Shown piece after piece: positions 42,895 through 55,329 of a stretch of DNA of 64,000 bases. Below the pieces are notes generated by a model. That model was given only the letters and a program-made list of their open reading frames with translations, was not told where the DNA came from and ran no database searches. Location: contig OX235273.1 of the NCBI GenBank assembly GCA_944472155.2, forward strand, positions 35,561,204-35,625,203, written 5' to 3'. Every line of letters begins with the position of its first letter. Positions within the stretch are counted from its first letter, which is position 1. The DNA comes from Trichobilharzia szidati. Its lineage: Eukaryota > Platyhelminthes > Trematoda > Strigeidida > Schistosomatidae. Position numbers and translations under genes: made by a program.

Positions 42895-43125
42895 GATTCA
42901 CTAGTTGCAGGCTTGACAACCACACATGTGGTCCGTGTTCAACTGGCGGCTAATGCATCTCCAAACCTTGCTTAACCAGTAGTACTAAGCTCGAAAAAAG
43001 AGGGGAGCTTGTGTTTGAGACTGCCAACCCCATCCTATGAAGTAAAACAAAACACCATCGCTAATGATAACACGAAGCTCAAGCTCGGAAACCCATGTTC
43101 CACTTGAATTGCAAAGGAATAGGGC
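42895..43125 (+). mobile_element. SINE B, diverged full-length copy
   Basis: Plus copy with a degraded B-box ('gtgttcaactgg'), 'gagactgccaaccccatcc', 'aaacaccatcgcta', and the tail 'gaaacccatgttccacttg' ending in AAAGGAATAGG. Confidence 0.6.
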
Positions 43126-43279
43126 GAAAATTTGACATGGCTGTGTAGCTGACTGTTGAATGGTCAGGAATTAACAGACTATAAGTCTGTGCTAACAGTT
43201 ACTTTAACGTCAAAGATACCCTCACTATAATTTGGAAACTACTCCAACACTATGGAGTGCACTGATGCAAATCTTTATA

Positions 43280-43730
43280 AACCTCATTCTGTTACAGCTA
43301 AATGATGATGCTGCCTGTCAAGTGATTCATAGTGTCTTGCCTTCTGTTGTTCCCCTGTCACCGATGATATTTTTGATTCTGATGGGCTGAATCATACAAC
43401 AGGCCATGGAAACCAAGAAGGCCAACGAGAAGACACTGGAATTTCTGAACTTCATGGATAATCTATGTCGAATGTCACACAAATTCGAAGATTTACAGGA
43501 GACCAGTGGGCAATATCATGAGCCGCGCTCTCGAGTGGAACCCGACTGAGAAGAGACAAGTTGGGGGTCAGAGTGTGACATGGAGGAGATCATATGAAGA
43601 AGAAGAAGGGTAAGATTTTGGGCAATCATGGAGTCATCCAAAAAAGACTGCAGAAAACAGGGTGAAATGGCGATCGATGGGCTGATGGAGCTCAATGTTC
43701 CACTTGAAACCCAAGTGATAATATAATACG
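43280..43730 (+). mobile_element. RTE-like LINE (family 1), internally deleted copy
   Basis: Plus copy with the FADN-LCRMSHKFEDLQE-like segment at about 43450-43500 (catalytic motif mutated) joined directly to the C-terminal 'LEWNP..RRQVGGQSVTWRR' segment. It continues to the tail 'gctcaatgttccacttgaaaccc' and an ATA-rich end. The thumb-coding part between them is deleted. Confidence 0.7.
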
Positions 43731-44199
43731 ATATAATAATGCATACAATTAATTCACTTACCGGTAGACACAACCGACTAGCTATGATCTAATGTGTTTT
43801 TTTTTAAATAATTAAAATCACGTGACAGAATTATCGATCGTTAATCTGTATTATGCATTAATTTTTGACATCATAATAAGTATGTTTAATATGCTTTTAA
43901 TTATGTAAGTTATCTTTACATCTGTGAAGATAATATAAGAATGATAAGATGAATTATATAGCTCATTTTTATGTAAAATGTGAACAAGATAACCCTATGA
44001 AATTACGAACGAGCGAAACAGTGGAGATTATTAATCAATATACAAAGCATACAGTGAAGAAACCGAACTAGAAAAGAAACTAAGCAAAAAGTAGAAAGTG
44101 AATAGTTTGTGCTGATTACAGTTTCAGTATGGGGTTATATTTGATCAAATAAGGAAGGAAAGGTACCTGAGGAGTGGAAGAAACGCTGCATTGTCAAAC

Positions 44200-44715
44200 T
44201 GTCGAAGAAGGCAGACAAAAGCCTTTGCAAGTTAGCATAGAGAGGACAGAGGGGATGAAGATACCTGGAAACCACCAACACAAAAACACCAATCACTATC
44301 AATGGGAGAAATCTAAAAGAAGTTGCCTCTTTCCCTAATCTAGGCAGCATCGTTTCAACTACAAGCTGCATGAATGAGGATGTTAAAGCCACTTAAGATC
44401 ACGAAAGCAAGACAGGAGTTCATTAGTTGGAAATAGAGGCGGAGATTCAAAACAGTCAGAGGAAATAAAGATGGAGTAGGCATGCACTAAGGAGAACACT
44501 GAATGACACTACAAGTCAGGACCTCGAGTGGATCCTAAATAGGGAGTGACGAGTGAACCAGGTATTCGAAGGTGGTAAAGAAGAGATAATGTAAAGAGGA
44601 GTGACAGGTTACCAACAATCGTGAAGCCAACTAAGAAAGGCAGCAGAGAAGAGAATGAAATAGAGATGTGGTGCCCAAGGCCTGAGCTCCAGACAGAATC
44701 CAAGGGACGAGTATT
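44200..44715 (+). mobile_element. RTE-like LINE (family 1), 3' coding part
   Basis: Plus copy: RTEGMKIPGNH, TITINGRNLKEVASFPNLGS, then an out-of-frame C-terminal segment ('ctcgagtggatcctaaatagggagtgacg'), ending in 'gtattataataatagtaatatt', the TAA-type microsatellite end typical of the family. Minus-strand open frames over it are antisense. Confidence 0.7.
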
Positions 44716-44904
44716 ATAATAATAGTAATATTAATAATAGAACAATGCAGGACATATTAATATGTGACTTTACACATCATTCCAGTGTCTGTATATAGTG
44801 TATTTGTATTCACAAGAACCAGTAAGAACGACAGTAAGTCTTAACAATTTCACTACAGAATGCATAATGTCTGCCAACACTCAATGTACCCCTTAAAACC
44901 AACA

Positions 44905-45485
44905 TTTGATCACAGACTGATGCTATTTAGAGAACAAGTGAACACTGGGGAGTACTTGACAGTCATTTCATCCTAGTTTGGTGCTCATCGTCAGTAAAAA
45001 CACACCGCCGGGGTTCGAACCTAGGGCCTTCAGCTTATGAGGCAATCTCGCAGACCATTCAGCCACTGAAACCTGGCTACTGAATGGCCAGCCCATGAAT
45101 TCTAACTTCTACCAATTAGTGATTTTGGTGCAGCCACAAACAAAATCTTGAAAGTTAGTCTGATGCTCTCTAATGACTGGCTGAGGGAAGAAGTTCCCTG
45201 GAGTTCTAGTGCAAAGTCGTGACCAATGGGGTCCATGCCGTAGGGAGTGAGGACACATACTCGCCACGAATGACACTGGCTAGTACCAGTCGCGCTAAAA
45301 TCACGAATTGGTAGAAGTTAGAATTCATGGGCTGGCCAGTGGATCACGTCCCAGTGGTTGAATTATCTACGAGCTTTCCTTGTAACCGGAATGTCCTGGG
45401 TTCGAAGCATGTTGGTGAGCGCTTACTCATGATGAGTCCCAAACTAGGACGAAACAACTGTTCGGTATTCCTTGGTATTCACCCT
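44905..45485. mobile_element. Hammerhead-SINE inverted pair; right copy lacks the AGA spacer
   Basis: The minus copy (44905-45125) has a degraded ribozyme ('catttcatcctagtttggtgctcatcgtcag'). The plus copy (45170-45485) has the long 5' block, head, B-box region and, at about 45430-45455, TGATGA directly followed by GTCC-loop-GGAC and GAAAC. Stem II is thus placed as in a canonical hammerhead, but C3 of CTGATGA is replaced by A. Confidence 0.75.
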
Positions 45486-46119
45486 TTCAAAACAGACCAA
45501 GCGGTTATTTTAAAAGCAATTCAAATATTAGGTAGCCGTGTAATTTAAACAGGGCGCGAATCAGTAAACGATAACTAAAGACGATTGAATTAGCCAAGAG
45601 TGAAATTCTCCAAAAAAGGGTATGAAGGTGACAGAAAAAGTTAATATGCAGATAAATATATTTCTAGAAATACCGATATCCCTAAATAAATTTATATGAG
45701 TATTTGCCGTTTACAACTAACGAACTAACTCAAATATTCTAACAGAAGAATTCTTACACTTTAGACATCATCTGGTTAAGAAGCGATGAGTCATGCGCGA
45801 TGAATAATGTAGGCGCGCACACAAAAATGCACACACACACACGGGGCAAAAATTAACTTTACTAGTACAAATCAGAGTGATTCAGCAGACAGGTGTGTGT
45901 CTGTGTGAGTAACACTAAAGATAGTCCATACAAAGGTTAGAGAGAGAAAGACAGGAATAACGTTTATTGGGAAGAGAAGTAAAACAAGAGAAAACTGAGA
46001 AAAATAAGAGTTTTAGAAAGTATTATCTGGTTTTACACTTTCAACAAATGGCTTGTTTACACCTGTGTTCTAACAGATTAATTCCTTTCAAATAGACCTT
46101 ATGAATTTATAATATGGTT
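45486..46119. other. No gene seen; (CA)n spacer
   Basis: A (CA)n run lies near 45827-45842. No coding support. Confidence 0.5.
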
Positions 46120-46215
46120 GTATTCTCCCAGCTGGATGTTTCAACTGCGAAGCTTTCATGGTCTGTCCAGGCAACATCTCCAGTGCAAACTTTTCATTAT
46201 GAAGTGAACTTGTTT
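46120..46215 (+). repeat. Fold-back family G, partial
   Basis: 'gcgaagctttcatggtctgtccaggcaacatctccagtgcaaactttt' corresponds to 31225-31270 and 27460-27500. Confidence 0.45.
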
Positions 46216-46269
46216 TAATTCTCTATAAATGATATAACTGTAGTAACTGTTACTATAAATATTCAACAA

Positions 46270-47480
46270 ATTCCATTCAGCTACAAAGTTCACTCATGAA
46301 ATTGAAAACGAATCTAAAATTTTTTTTCTTGATGTTGAACTTACAAGGAGAGCTAACGGAACTTTAAGAAGGTCCATCCCAATGAAACCTACATCGAACG
46401 GCCAACTGACAAGCTTCTACAGCTGGGTACCAATCAGTCGAAAAAGAAACCTAATTAGATCTCTTGCTACTCGCGTCCGACGCATCTGCAGCTCTGATAC
46501 CCTGGAAGAAGAACTACACTTCCTGAAAGAAATCTTCATACAAAACGGTTATCCACCAAGATTCATAGACAAAAACATCAAACAGAAAATCCGAAAGCAA
46601 GAGACACCAAAAAAGATACTTTATATGCACCTCGACCTCAAAGGTGACCCAATTATTGATGTCCTTAAGAGGAGAGTTTCCACTTCTTTAAGAAGAAGTT
46701 TCTTCGCGGCAACACTCAGAGTAGTGTTCTCCAGTCACCCGCTGATCTACAGAAGCCCAAAGGACAAGATCTCGCATCTGACCACTTCTATGTGTGCATA
46801 TATCAGTTCACCTGTTGCTGTGGAGCTAGGTACATCGGTCGTTGGACGCGCATTCTGTCAAAAAGGATCAAAGAACACTATCCATTGTGGCTGCAGAAAG
46901 GAAGTAGTGGTCGTATAAGGAGTGCAATAATCGAACATCTCGCCACCACTGGTCATTCCATCTCAACAAACGCCTCCTGCTTCAAAGTAATCTACAAAGT
47001 GAAGAACAACCTGCCAAAGACAATACGTTTCCGTCTTCTTTGCATTGCAGAAGCCCTAGTCATTCAGTTGGAAGAACCAGAACTATGCATACAAAAGAAA
47101 ATTATTCAGCCACTTCTACTATCATGGTAACAACTCTGTTGATTTGACTTAACTTTTGCTTGTATGCTTATTTTTCTAACTACTTAAAACTCTTGCGTAA
47201 TTCCATATGTTATTTTGTTTCCACTTACACCCTGAGCACAGCTCTTTCACCAAACTATTCATGTTATTACATAACTTTTCTTTAACAATCGTTTGTGACA
47301 ACTCATCACTTTTGTTACTACCTTCTTTTATCAACATCCAATTCATCTGAACTTACTAATTGTATTTTTGTTTGACAAATTTAATGTACACACACGCATA
47401 CAAAACAACCATATATATTTGCGATTGTACAGCTATGAAAATGAATTCGCCGAAAAGAGACTCTTCACTGAACTTCTGGT
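46270..47480 (+). mobile_element. Penelope-like element, lineage 1, with GIY-YIG nuclease end
   Basis: The best Penelope-like copy. Near 46300 it reads EIENESKIFFLDVELTRR (end of the RT palm), then RKRNLIRSLATRVRRICSSD, FLKEIFIQNGYPPRFI, RRSFFAATLRVVFSS and KDKISHLTTSMCAYQFTC. After a switch of frame near 46800 it gives CCCGARYIGRWTRILSKRIKEHYP, the GIY-YIG endonuclease start (variant A-R-Y-I-G), then IIEHLATTGH and the C-terminal LCIQKKIIQPLLLSW, ending TAA at 47128-47130. A 3' UTR remnant runs to about 47480. The RT catalytic Asp region is missing (5'-truncated) and the frameshift disrupts the nuclease. Confidence 0.85.
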
Positions 47481-48589
47481 CTTCTGTCTAATAATGTTCG
47501 AATGGGGATTTTTCATGAAATAACTGGATCTCCCGACGACCTTGCTTTTGATTGGTTGTTAATTTGTGTTCGTATCGACCGTTTTCAGTAGACTGGGATT
47601 TATCTTTGTTTTGTCATCTGACTCATTCTTTACAAACAATGTGTCTTTTGATCTCTAACTTGTCTGCGTATCAGACTTCTAGGAATCCTCTCGAACATTT
47701 TAAGTGTTTCCACTGCCTAAAATTTCAAGATTTTCCTAGTCAATGAAAGAATACTTGGCTAATTTTTTGTACTCAGAGTCGAAGGAGATGCCCACTTTGA
47801 CTGATGTGGTACTTTTACAAAATGATGGAACTTATTTGGTAGATGGCGTCGATTGTGTTTTCTTCTGTTGTTGGATGAGTCTTTTCGCCTGCTACATAGT
47901 ATTGGATGAAAGGATTGCATTGGTTTGTGTGCGATATCTATTTCAAATAGTTTTTAGTATTCTAGATGTTATTTCAGAAATATTCTTTGTGTATATGGTA
48001 GGATGAATTTTTCTGTGGTTTTTAAAGATCGTTTCTTGGTAGTGGCTGGATAAGAGCTAGGTCAGAATTATCACAATGTACTCGAATAGCGTGAAGATCA
48101 TTGTGAATACCGTCAGTCATCTTTCTTATTAGTGTATAACTTGTTCACATGACTTTAGTCATAACTTGTTCACACTGTCACTTAACTGTAAAATGCTAAC
48201 TGCTTTATTTCAAAATTAATCCTCAAAGTGATGAGTCATCTGTTTTATGATGTGCTTTACTCAGTCGATTAAATCGATTGTTTTATACATCTAAAGTTGG
48301 TTTCTGCATATGTCTGGAAGACTACATTGTACAAGTACTAAGCTCACCAGCTCTGAGCCAAATACTTATACAGGTATTATTCAGTGGTTACAAGAAGTTA
48401 TCAGGAAGACGTCAATCAAAGTCCTGCACTTTGTGGTATCGATTTTAGGCTAATTAACTGATTACCCTATCGATGTACAAGTTTGCACGAATCATATATA
48501 AAATGACAGTAAAGACCTACAGAAGGGAGAATAATTAGATCGTATTTGACTAAACATGCCTATCGAAAATTTTAAAAAACTGCGATAGA
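47481..48589. other. No gene seen
   Basis: Two plus open frames (47552-47746 and 47743-48006) are hydrophobic, with no recognisable domain and no relatives in the window. They may belong to a decayed element but cannot be assigned. Confidence 0.4.
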
Positions 48590-49340
48590 TGGTATGTACT
48601 GATTGGTTCTGGTGGATGCCCGTTCAAAGTGGCTGGAGGAAGTACCAGCTACCTCACCTTCAATAGCTGAACAATGACTATAGCATACCAGAATGCACAG
48701 TGTATTTGAAAATGACAGTCTATTCAGCCTGTGAGTGTTCAGGGAGTTCTGTGAGAGGAACGGTATACAACACGTGTGGATGTCACCTTACTACTCTCAG
48801 TCCAATGGCCAGGAATAAAGATTTGTGGACACCTTCAAATGAGCTTCATTAAAAGCGGGGGAAGGAGCTAAACCGGAAACCATACAGAACTTCCTTTTTG
48901 TTTATTGCACCACACCATTGAATAGACAGAAGAAAAGCCCTATTGGACTTTTGATGGAATGAATGCTACGAACACACCAACACTCCATGTTGCCATCACT
49001 ATCGTATCAACAAAAACATAGTGTGGAATATTTCAACAAGGGAGACTCCGTCTACACACGCATTTATCGACCGGGGAAAACGAAATAGGCCGATAGAATG
49101 TCAGCATGAGACTCTTATGTACGAAGTTAAAGTTGTGCATGAAAGGTGGACACGAAGTGGAACACAAGCTACCACTGGATCTACTATTTGAAACTTTCCA
49201 ACTACCACCAGTCAATCCAGAACCAACTCGAAAGAATCCGGAGGTTAAAAAAGGGATTTTACCCAGCCATTACTCTGATCACAAAAGATCACAGACAGTG
49301 AGCTTCACAATCGATCCAGGGGAAAGAAGATACTGAATCA
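48590..49340 (+). pseudogene. Gypsy-type LTR retrotransposon integrase remnant
   Basis: The plus strand carries a decayed integrase: REFCERNGIQHVWMSPYYSQ and SNGQ..RFVDTFK (around 48730-48840, the conserved HxxxxPYHPxTNGQxER region), TIQNFLFVYCTTPLNRQKKS with IGLLME (48880-48960), and further on GDSVYTRIYRPGKTK (49040-49085), a C-terminal integrase motif. Stops and frameshifts are frequent. The open frame 49106-49336 may be the end of the polyprotein. No capsid or RT sequence is recognised beside it. Confidence 0.75.
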
Positions 49341-49640
49341 TTTTGCACATTTTTTGAGGGTCAAGTGATATGGAATTTAACCAATCAGAATTGGCCCACA
49401 TAAGATAACGCTCACTATTTTGTTGGTCATGGTTACAGACTAATCGATATATCCTTAGTGACTTTTTCAATCATACGTTATTGTGTAAATATACCTTTAC
49501 TTCCGTCTTTTCTTATATGTGCTCTTACTTACGTTGTTGACTGAGAGATCGGTAAGCCATTGCATACGCTGTTGGCGTAGACAAGCGATACTCGTGATTA
49601 CCGCATCTGTCACCAATTAGGCGTCCCCATTTCAACTCAA
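49341..49640 (+). mobile_element. Possible 3' LTR of the Gypsy remnant
   Basis: Directly follows the integrase remnant. It has a CCAAT-type box ('aaccaatcagaattgg') about 110 bp before a TATA-like 'gtaaatatacc', in the same order as the solo LTRs at 16136 and 61196, but with different sequence. Boundaries are not defined. Confidence 0.4.
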
Positions 49641-49729
49641 CGTCTTGCAAAGTATAATAATTAGTAACAACATTATTGTTTATCAAATAACACTGAATCA
49701 ATAATATTCATAGATTACAGTTCGAAAGC

Positions 49730-50145
49730 ATTTGTAAGGGATAATATGCATAAACTAAATATCAGATAAATTAAAGAGAATAATTGGGAACTTGAGTCTG
49801 TAGGCTCCATAGCGGACCAGGGTAACAAGAGGAGTGGTTAGATCTGTTTCTTTTGTACACAGAACTCTGGTTGTTTTAAGAGAACTCCAGTTGCCTCTCA
49901 TATTTGAAGTTTTCAGTATTAAGAGGTCTTTGGCAGTTTATTCGATACCCAAAAGATGACAGAAAAAGACTTGTTTGGATGAGGTCATCTAATATACAAC
50001 TGTTGATGGTTTTCACTACAGCCACACTGATAAGTGGTTGCCAGAACAAAAAACTAAGTTACTAGAGTAACTTGCTGATATAATTGGCTCTACAAGAGCA
50101 GTTGGATTGATATATAAAGTAAGTGGTGGTTAGCCTAGGTACTTT
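49730..50145 (-). mobile_element. Penelope-like C-terminal fragment
   Basis: Minus fragment colinear with 54480-54745. It contains the antisense of an xLCxQK..QPL-type C-terminus ('ggttagatctgtttcttttgtacacagaactctggttg') and of a QSNCSC..Y entry to the GIY-YIG domain near 50090-50130. Decayed. Confidence 0.6.
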
Positions 50146-51175
50146 GTGTTTCAGTTTGGGGATCACAGCCCATCGTGAGGGAAATGTGAAAGATACCAGT
50201 TTCCTCAGGGTTACAAAAGAGATTAGTTAACAAGCTGCAACAAGCATGATTTCAGGCGTAGTAAAACTTCCAGCTGATTACCTGCAAATTCCCGTTTATC
50301 AGAATTCAGGTAATTAAAGCTGATTCGGCTCTCTGAGGTCACACTGGATATATGGCCAATGAACCGAACCCCAAAAGAGCAAAACGGCCGTTTGTTGTAC
50401 AGATTACTTTAGTTAAGCCAGCATGGAATACTGTTTGATGTAAGTGGTATCCCACTAATCTTATCAATCATCGTGCAATTTATCAAAAGTATACTGCAAC
50501 TAAGAGTTTCGTTGGTATATAACTACAACATAGACTTCGTCAGTAGAATTAGGTTAACATTTATGACTGAAAAATATGACCTTCGTCACCCCCTCTAGAG
50601 GAGTTACATAACCGGTTGTGTGATTAAGAAGTAGTTTCTAGAGCTAGAAGTAAAAGGTTACTTGATTATCAGCAAAATACAATAAGGTGAAGTTACAAAA
50701 AATGATTGTGTATGATTTATAGATAGGCGAGTATGAGACTTAAGAAGATATCAAGTGAGATAGTCGATCGTCCACTTAATATTTGTGAAAATGGTGAAGA
50801 AAAACATAATGAGTATGTCTAGAGCCATAATAGTGAGTCCGACATAGAGCATAGAGGGATTTAAGAGTATGGTGAAATGAAGGAGTTATGGTTTGCGTTG
50901 ATTAAATCCCAGAACCTTCGTCATGAAGAAATCTTAGAAGCTAAGCCAGTTGGCATCTCTTTGTAACCAATTAAAAGGAAGATTCTGGAGGGTTTGACGA
51001 ATGCACAATTACCTGATGCTGTAGAAATGAGCATTTGGTTGATTTCAAGTGGATTCTGGCAAACATCCCAGATAGTGTCTTAAGATTCTTTAGGGAGTTG
51101 GTCAGACTGTCCAGACTGTAAATAATTTCACAGTCGTGAGTAAATTTGTAGGCATACTTAAGTTATCAAATACGA
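50146..51175. other. Unassigned; possible CR1-like scrap
   Basis: Minus-strand reading near 50280-50170 gives TPEIMLVAAC..ISFVTLRK and FPSRWAVIPKLK, loosely like the start of a CR1-type RT domain. The rest, including a Lys/Glu-rich plus stretch at 50880-51060, is not recognised. Confidence 0.35.
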
Positions 51176-51300
51176 AGGGACGTGAGTTCCTTCAAGGGTG
51201 CAGATACGCCTTGCTGGCTGGTAAGTGCCAACTAGCACGAAACCTAGGTCATGCAAGGCTTCCTGCCGATTTCCTCCAACCATCTAATACCAACAATTCA
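51176..51300 (+). mobile_element. SINE D 3' part
   Basis: 'cgtgagttccttcaagggtgcagatacgcc' and 'gtgccaactagcacgaaacctaggtcatgcaaggcttcctgc' match 55820-55930. The tRNA-like head is missing. Confidence 0.65.
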
Positions 51301-54044
51301 CAGTATTCTTAGTGTGCAACTCCTCAGTAATAGTCACCTATGACTCCCTCAGAGATCAAACCCAAAACTATCAGGTTAAGAGGCGATTAAGTCTTAAGTT
51401 CGGTCACCTGAGGGATCATAAGTAATTAGTACTGAAGAGTTCTCGAATAGGAAGAAACATTTATTCAGTATCCTGTGAATTTTCTTTAGTTTTCGAAATG
51501 ATTAGGGATTTATAAAACATGTCCCTTCCAACTGTGTCCTTCCAAAGATTGTAGAATCCCGTCGATTTATTGCTACCTTTAATATATCTGTTTTTCAGCA
51601 CCAAAGCTAACAAACACGACAGTTCTCTGATCAGAAATACTTCAGAAAACAGTATTTCTGCTGATCATGCAACTTGTATTAGTCAAGAAATTCAACAACA
51701 TCAGCGACACCTGTGTCTGTTCGTCAATCTTTCTTTTCTTTGTTAATGTCAAGTCCTTACAGCTGGTTTCTTTACTCCCTTGAGTCCTTTTTCTGTAAGA
51801 GAAGATAACAGAATGTCAATTAGTATTTAATCTCTACATGTGTTTATTCTGTTACACTGTTCCTCTTTCCACATTCAGACTGATCTTTTTAGATATTCAG
51901 ACATATGTTAAATAATTTGATCATTTTGGTGCACAAAACATTCATAGACATCATATGCCGACTAAATGTCACTATATGAAATTACTCATCTGAGTACAAT
52001 TTTAAGAATTTTACACCTTATATTGAAATCCATCTAAATGTCATATTGCCGATTTTAGTTTCAGATGCGAACAAGACTTGCGTGGACTGGCTGATTCAGT
52101 CCCATGATTTCTGTAATATTGACGGCGGTAAATCGAATATCTCTTGTCTCGGCATCAGTTTCTCTTCTTATCTCTGTTGGTCGTCCCATATCCTGTCGAT
52201 TCCTAAGAAAAGTTAACGTTTGACTTAGTACATAAAGAAGTCGAGACTTTCTGGCATCATAACTCAACTTCTTCGCTTACACTTTGTTAATTCATGTATT
52301 CTGCCCATTCTCCTTTATTGTTCACCATTATTCTTCCCTGGAATTCTCAGAAAAGACTATGTCATATTGGGTAGAACACTGAATATTGTAAGTAGGCAGG
52401 GTTAGTGGGGTGCCTTTGACTCCACTAACTGACATTATTGTCAATAGGCACTTCAATTCTTGCAAGTAGTTGGCTAAAGTTATCTTGTCTGATAATGAAC
52501 ATCCCCTTTATTCTCAACTTTTGCCTTATGTCTCTAAGGGGGGGGGGGAGTGAAAACAGAAGAAACTTCATAAGAATTTAGGCTCGTACAAATAAATATA
52601 AAAATTCTACCTTACCACCATATTTAGCACAGGTTTTGTGTGAATAGAAAGTCAGATGTCAGAAAAGAACTTATAAACTCTTTAAATCAGTAATATGAAC
52701 TACAAAGTATAAGCATAGATGATTGTTATCACATGGATTATCTATGATATTATCAATCTATAACTCCTTATGTTTCCACCAACATTCTGTTTAGAGTGGT
52801 AAAGTGTATAAAAATGCTGAAAATTCCATTCTGTATAAATATTATTGTATGGAATAAAGTGACTATTATTATTACTACTGTTATTACTAGTTAAAATAGT
52901 ACTTAGGTGTTTTTAAGAGTGGAAACGGACTTATAGAACTGTGGTATTCAACTTCGCTAAGGGATGAAAACGTCAAATCCAGACATTTATTAAACTGAAA
53001 CTAGTTTGGAGAACTATAACAATGCAAAATTCAAAATTTTATCATTGATCTCAAGTCTGCTGTTCTACATAGTTCAACCGGAAAATGCGCAAAAGACATG
53101 TCTAAGTTTACACTTTTGTGTTGTTCATTTGGAAAGAATCCACGAAATAATAAAAATAATGAGCTCTTATTATTCTGATACACATTTGTCATTCTTGCTT
53201 ACTCTTTCCTAACAACTCATCGTATGATTACATAACTACTTCTGCTTATGTCTGAATTTGGCCTTGAATTTCAAGAATCTTCCACTCCTTACACTATGCG
53301 AATATACTGAAGAAAGAAATAAGTTGTAGTGTCTAAGGTAGTGCATTAAAAATTTGCTTAATTACTACTGTTTTTCATGACATAACACTGCAAAGAATGA
53401 CCATGAAACATTGTCCTAGAAAAATAATACAAGTCTCTAAAATACCACAAATCTATTGGGACTAATATACGCCTTCAGAGTAATTTAAAGACTATATAAG
53501 TTGAACTGCTTAGTAGAAAACAACAGTTAAGCACTTCAAAATTATAATGTTTTATTAAATACATTAATTTTTCAATAATTTCAGTTACACAACTTTAAGA
53601 AAGAAAAGAATGATGTTAATGGAAAAGTAAAGACTCTGTATGCCTTTTTTTAGAATGTTTTTTAATACTGTAGTTAACTAATGTGTTTGTTTATTCATAT
53701 TAATTTCCTTAATTGAAATAATGGCGACTATTTAATTTAAACAACATGAATAATTGAACATTGAATGCGAAAAAATAGGAGGAAATTTCTATGAGAGTAT
53801 GTGTTTTGCTGTTAGAAAAAAAAGAACAAGTCTTTAATGAACTGGTGTATAAAAAAGAGGGAAAGTTTAACTAGAAATGACTAAAACCTGTTAGTTTTCC
53901 TTTGGCCTTTTACCAAAATGAAATAGTGAATAATTAAGTCCATTATTGAGTGTTTATGGATTAATGGCTAATAACCGAATATAGTTATGTGTACATTTAC
54001 ACCTGTAAACCTGAAGTTACATTAGAAACTATATATATATACAT
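51301..54044. other. Longest repeat-poor stretch of the right half; no gene called
   Basis: About 2.7 kb of AT-rich DNA with a G-run at about 52538-52547 and ATT runs near 52870. A 68-residue minus frame at 52061-52267 (Arg/Glu/Thr-rich) and a 68-residue plus frame at 53006-53212 are open but lack motifs and splice context, so neither is called. Confidence 0.45.
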
Positions 54045-54300
54045 ATATTAAACTTTGGCTTCCAAGTGGAACATAAGGTTTCAGCAATACATCGCAATTC
54101 CATTGTGTCCACTGTAGTCTTTTTCAGCTGGTTCCACAATTACCCACAAGCTTTCATTTCCTCCTCATACGACCATTTTTTTTCATGACATCCTCCAAGT
54201 CGTCATTTCCCGTTCAGATTCCACTTTACAGTCTGTTTAAAGTGTGATGTCATTCCATTGCCTCCTTGGTATATCGACTGCCTTAGTCCATTAAAATTTT
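54045..54300 (-). mobile_element. RTE-like LINE (family 1) 3' end
   Basis: Minus copy: the tail 'gctgaaaccttatgttccacttgg' (antisense near 54055-54085), then the decayed C-terminal coding segment with CCTCC/TCCTC-rich antisense typical of the family (EEMKAW region). Confidence 0.6.
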
Positions 54301-54304
54301 CAAA

Positions 54305-54745
54305 AGAATGGTTATTGAACAAAGAATATTCTTTTCAATAACCCCTTCATCATCAGATTCTACGGTTATATATTCATAATAGTGAGTGAATTAGTGTTAT
54401 TAATAACATTAATGGTGTTTTAATAACATCGAATCAATAATAATATCAATGGATTACGGTTCTATGGCATCAACATAACAATACACTGAATATCAGAGAA
54501 ATTAGGAAAAATAATAATACAAATTCATGAATTTATAGTCTCTACTGAACGCTGGCCAGGACAGTAGTAGTGGCTGGACTTGCTTCTTTTACACACAGAA
54601 CACCGGTTGTTTCAGGTGAATCGCGATAGCCTCTACTATTTGGAATATGTAGTACCTGGATGTTTCTGGCAATTTATTTGATACCCTGTAGATGATAGAG
54701 AAGGATTCTTCAATGATGTATATTAAAAATTGACAGAGCTCACAG
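54305..54745 (-). mobile_element. Penelope-like 3' end
   Basis: The minus strand reads SFSIIYRVSNKLPETSRYYI, QIVEAIAIHLKQPVFCV (54589-54816), then KKQVQPLLLSW and a 3' UTR to about 54305 that includes 'gaaaagaatattctttgttcaataacc'. It matches the C-terminus of 46270-47130. Confidence 0.7.
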
Positions 54746-54754
54746 GTCATTAAA

Positions 54755-54970
54755 TTCCAACTAAATGGATTAGTGGTTACAGAGCTAGTCTCATTACACG
54801 AAGGTCCTAGGCTCAATCCATGGTCAGGTCGTGGATTCTCACTGTTAAATAGTCGTTAACTAGGAGGAAACAACTGTCCAGCACTCCTTGGTTTCCAATG
54901 ATTACCTAACTGATTTCTATTCGTGAAGGAATCTACACTGGAATTAGTCAAAATCCCTAAAAATTACCCG
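54755..54970 (+). mobile_element. Hammerhead-SINE, decayed plus copy
   Basis: Head 'aatggattagtggttacagagcta', B-box-like 'ggctcaatcc', ribozyme remnant 'gttaactaggaggaaacaactgtccag', tail 'caatgattacctaactgatttc'. Confidence 0.55.
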
Positions 54971-55329
54971 CAATCTGAATTGTTATTACCTTATTTATTT
55001 TTGAAGTTATTTTAAACCAAATTTGATAATATCATGTTGAAATTTGTACTGTTTAATTGTCATAAAATTTCTGTTGAGCAGTACAAATCAAATAACGCTC
55101 TACAACTTTCCTCAAATTTGCATGTATGTCGTATGAACTGATATTTATCCTAACAGTTCATTTCATTGATAAAATACACTACAAAATAGGTCCTGTATCA
55201 GTGATCTTCTAGTCATTTCTTGAATTACATGAGGTGAAGAACAATTTTATACTGTTCAGATTAATCAGTGCGTTGTGAATTATGCTACTGACAAAGTATT
55301 TTTGATTGGACACTAGTCAGTGACTAGTG
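54971..55329. other. No gene seen
   Basis: AT-rich spacer with no recognised feature. Confidence 0.45.

Noticed and set aside
52061..52267. 68-residue minus frame with charged composition
   Set aside because: No recognised motif, no repeat relatives and no splice evidence; too short to call on openness alone.
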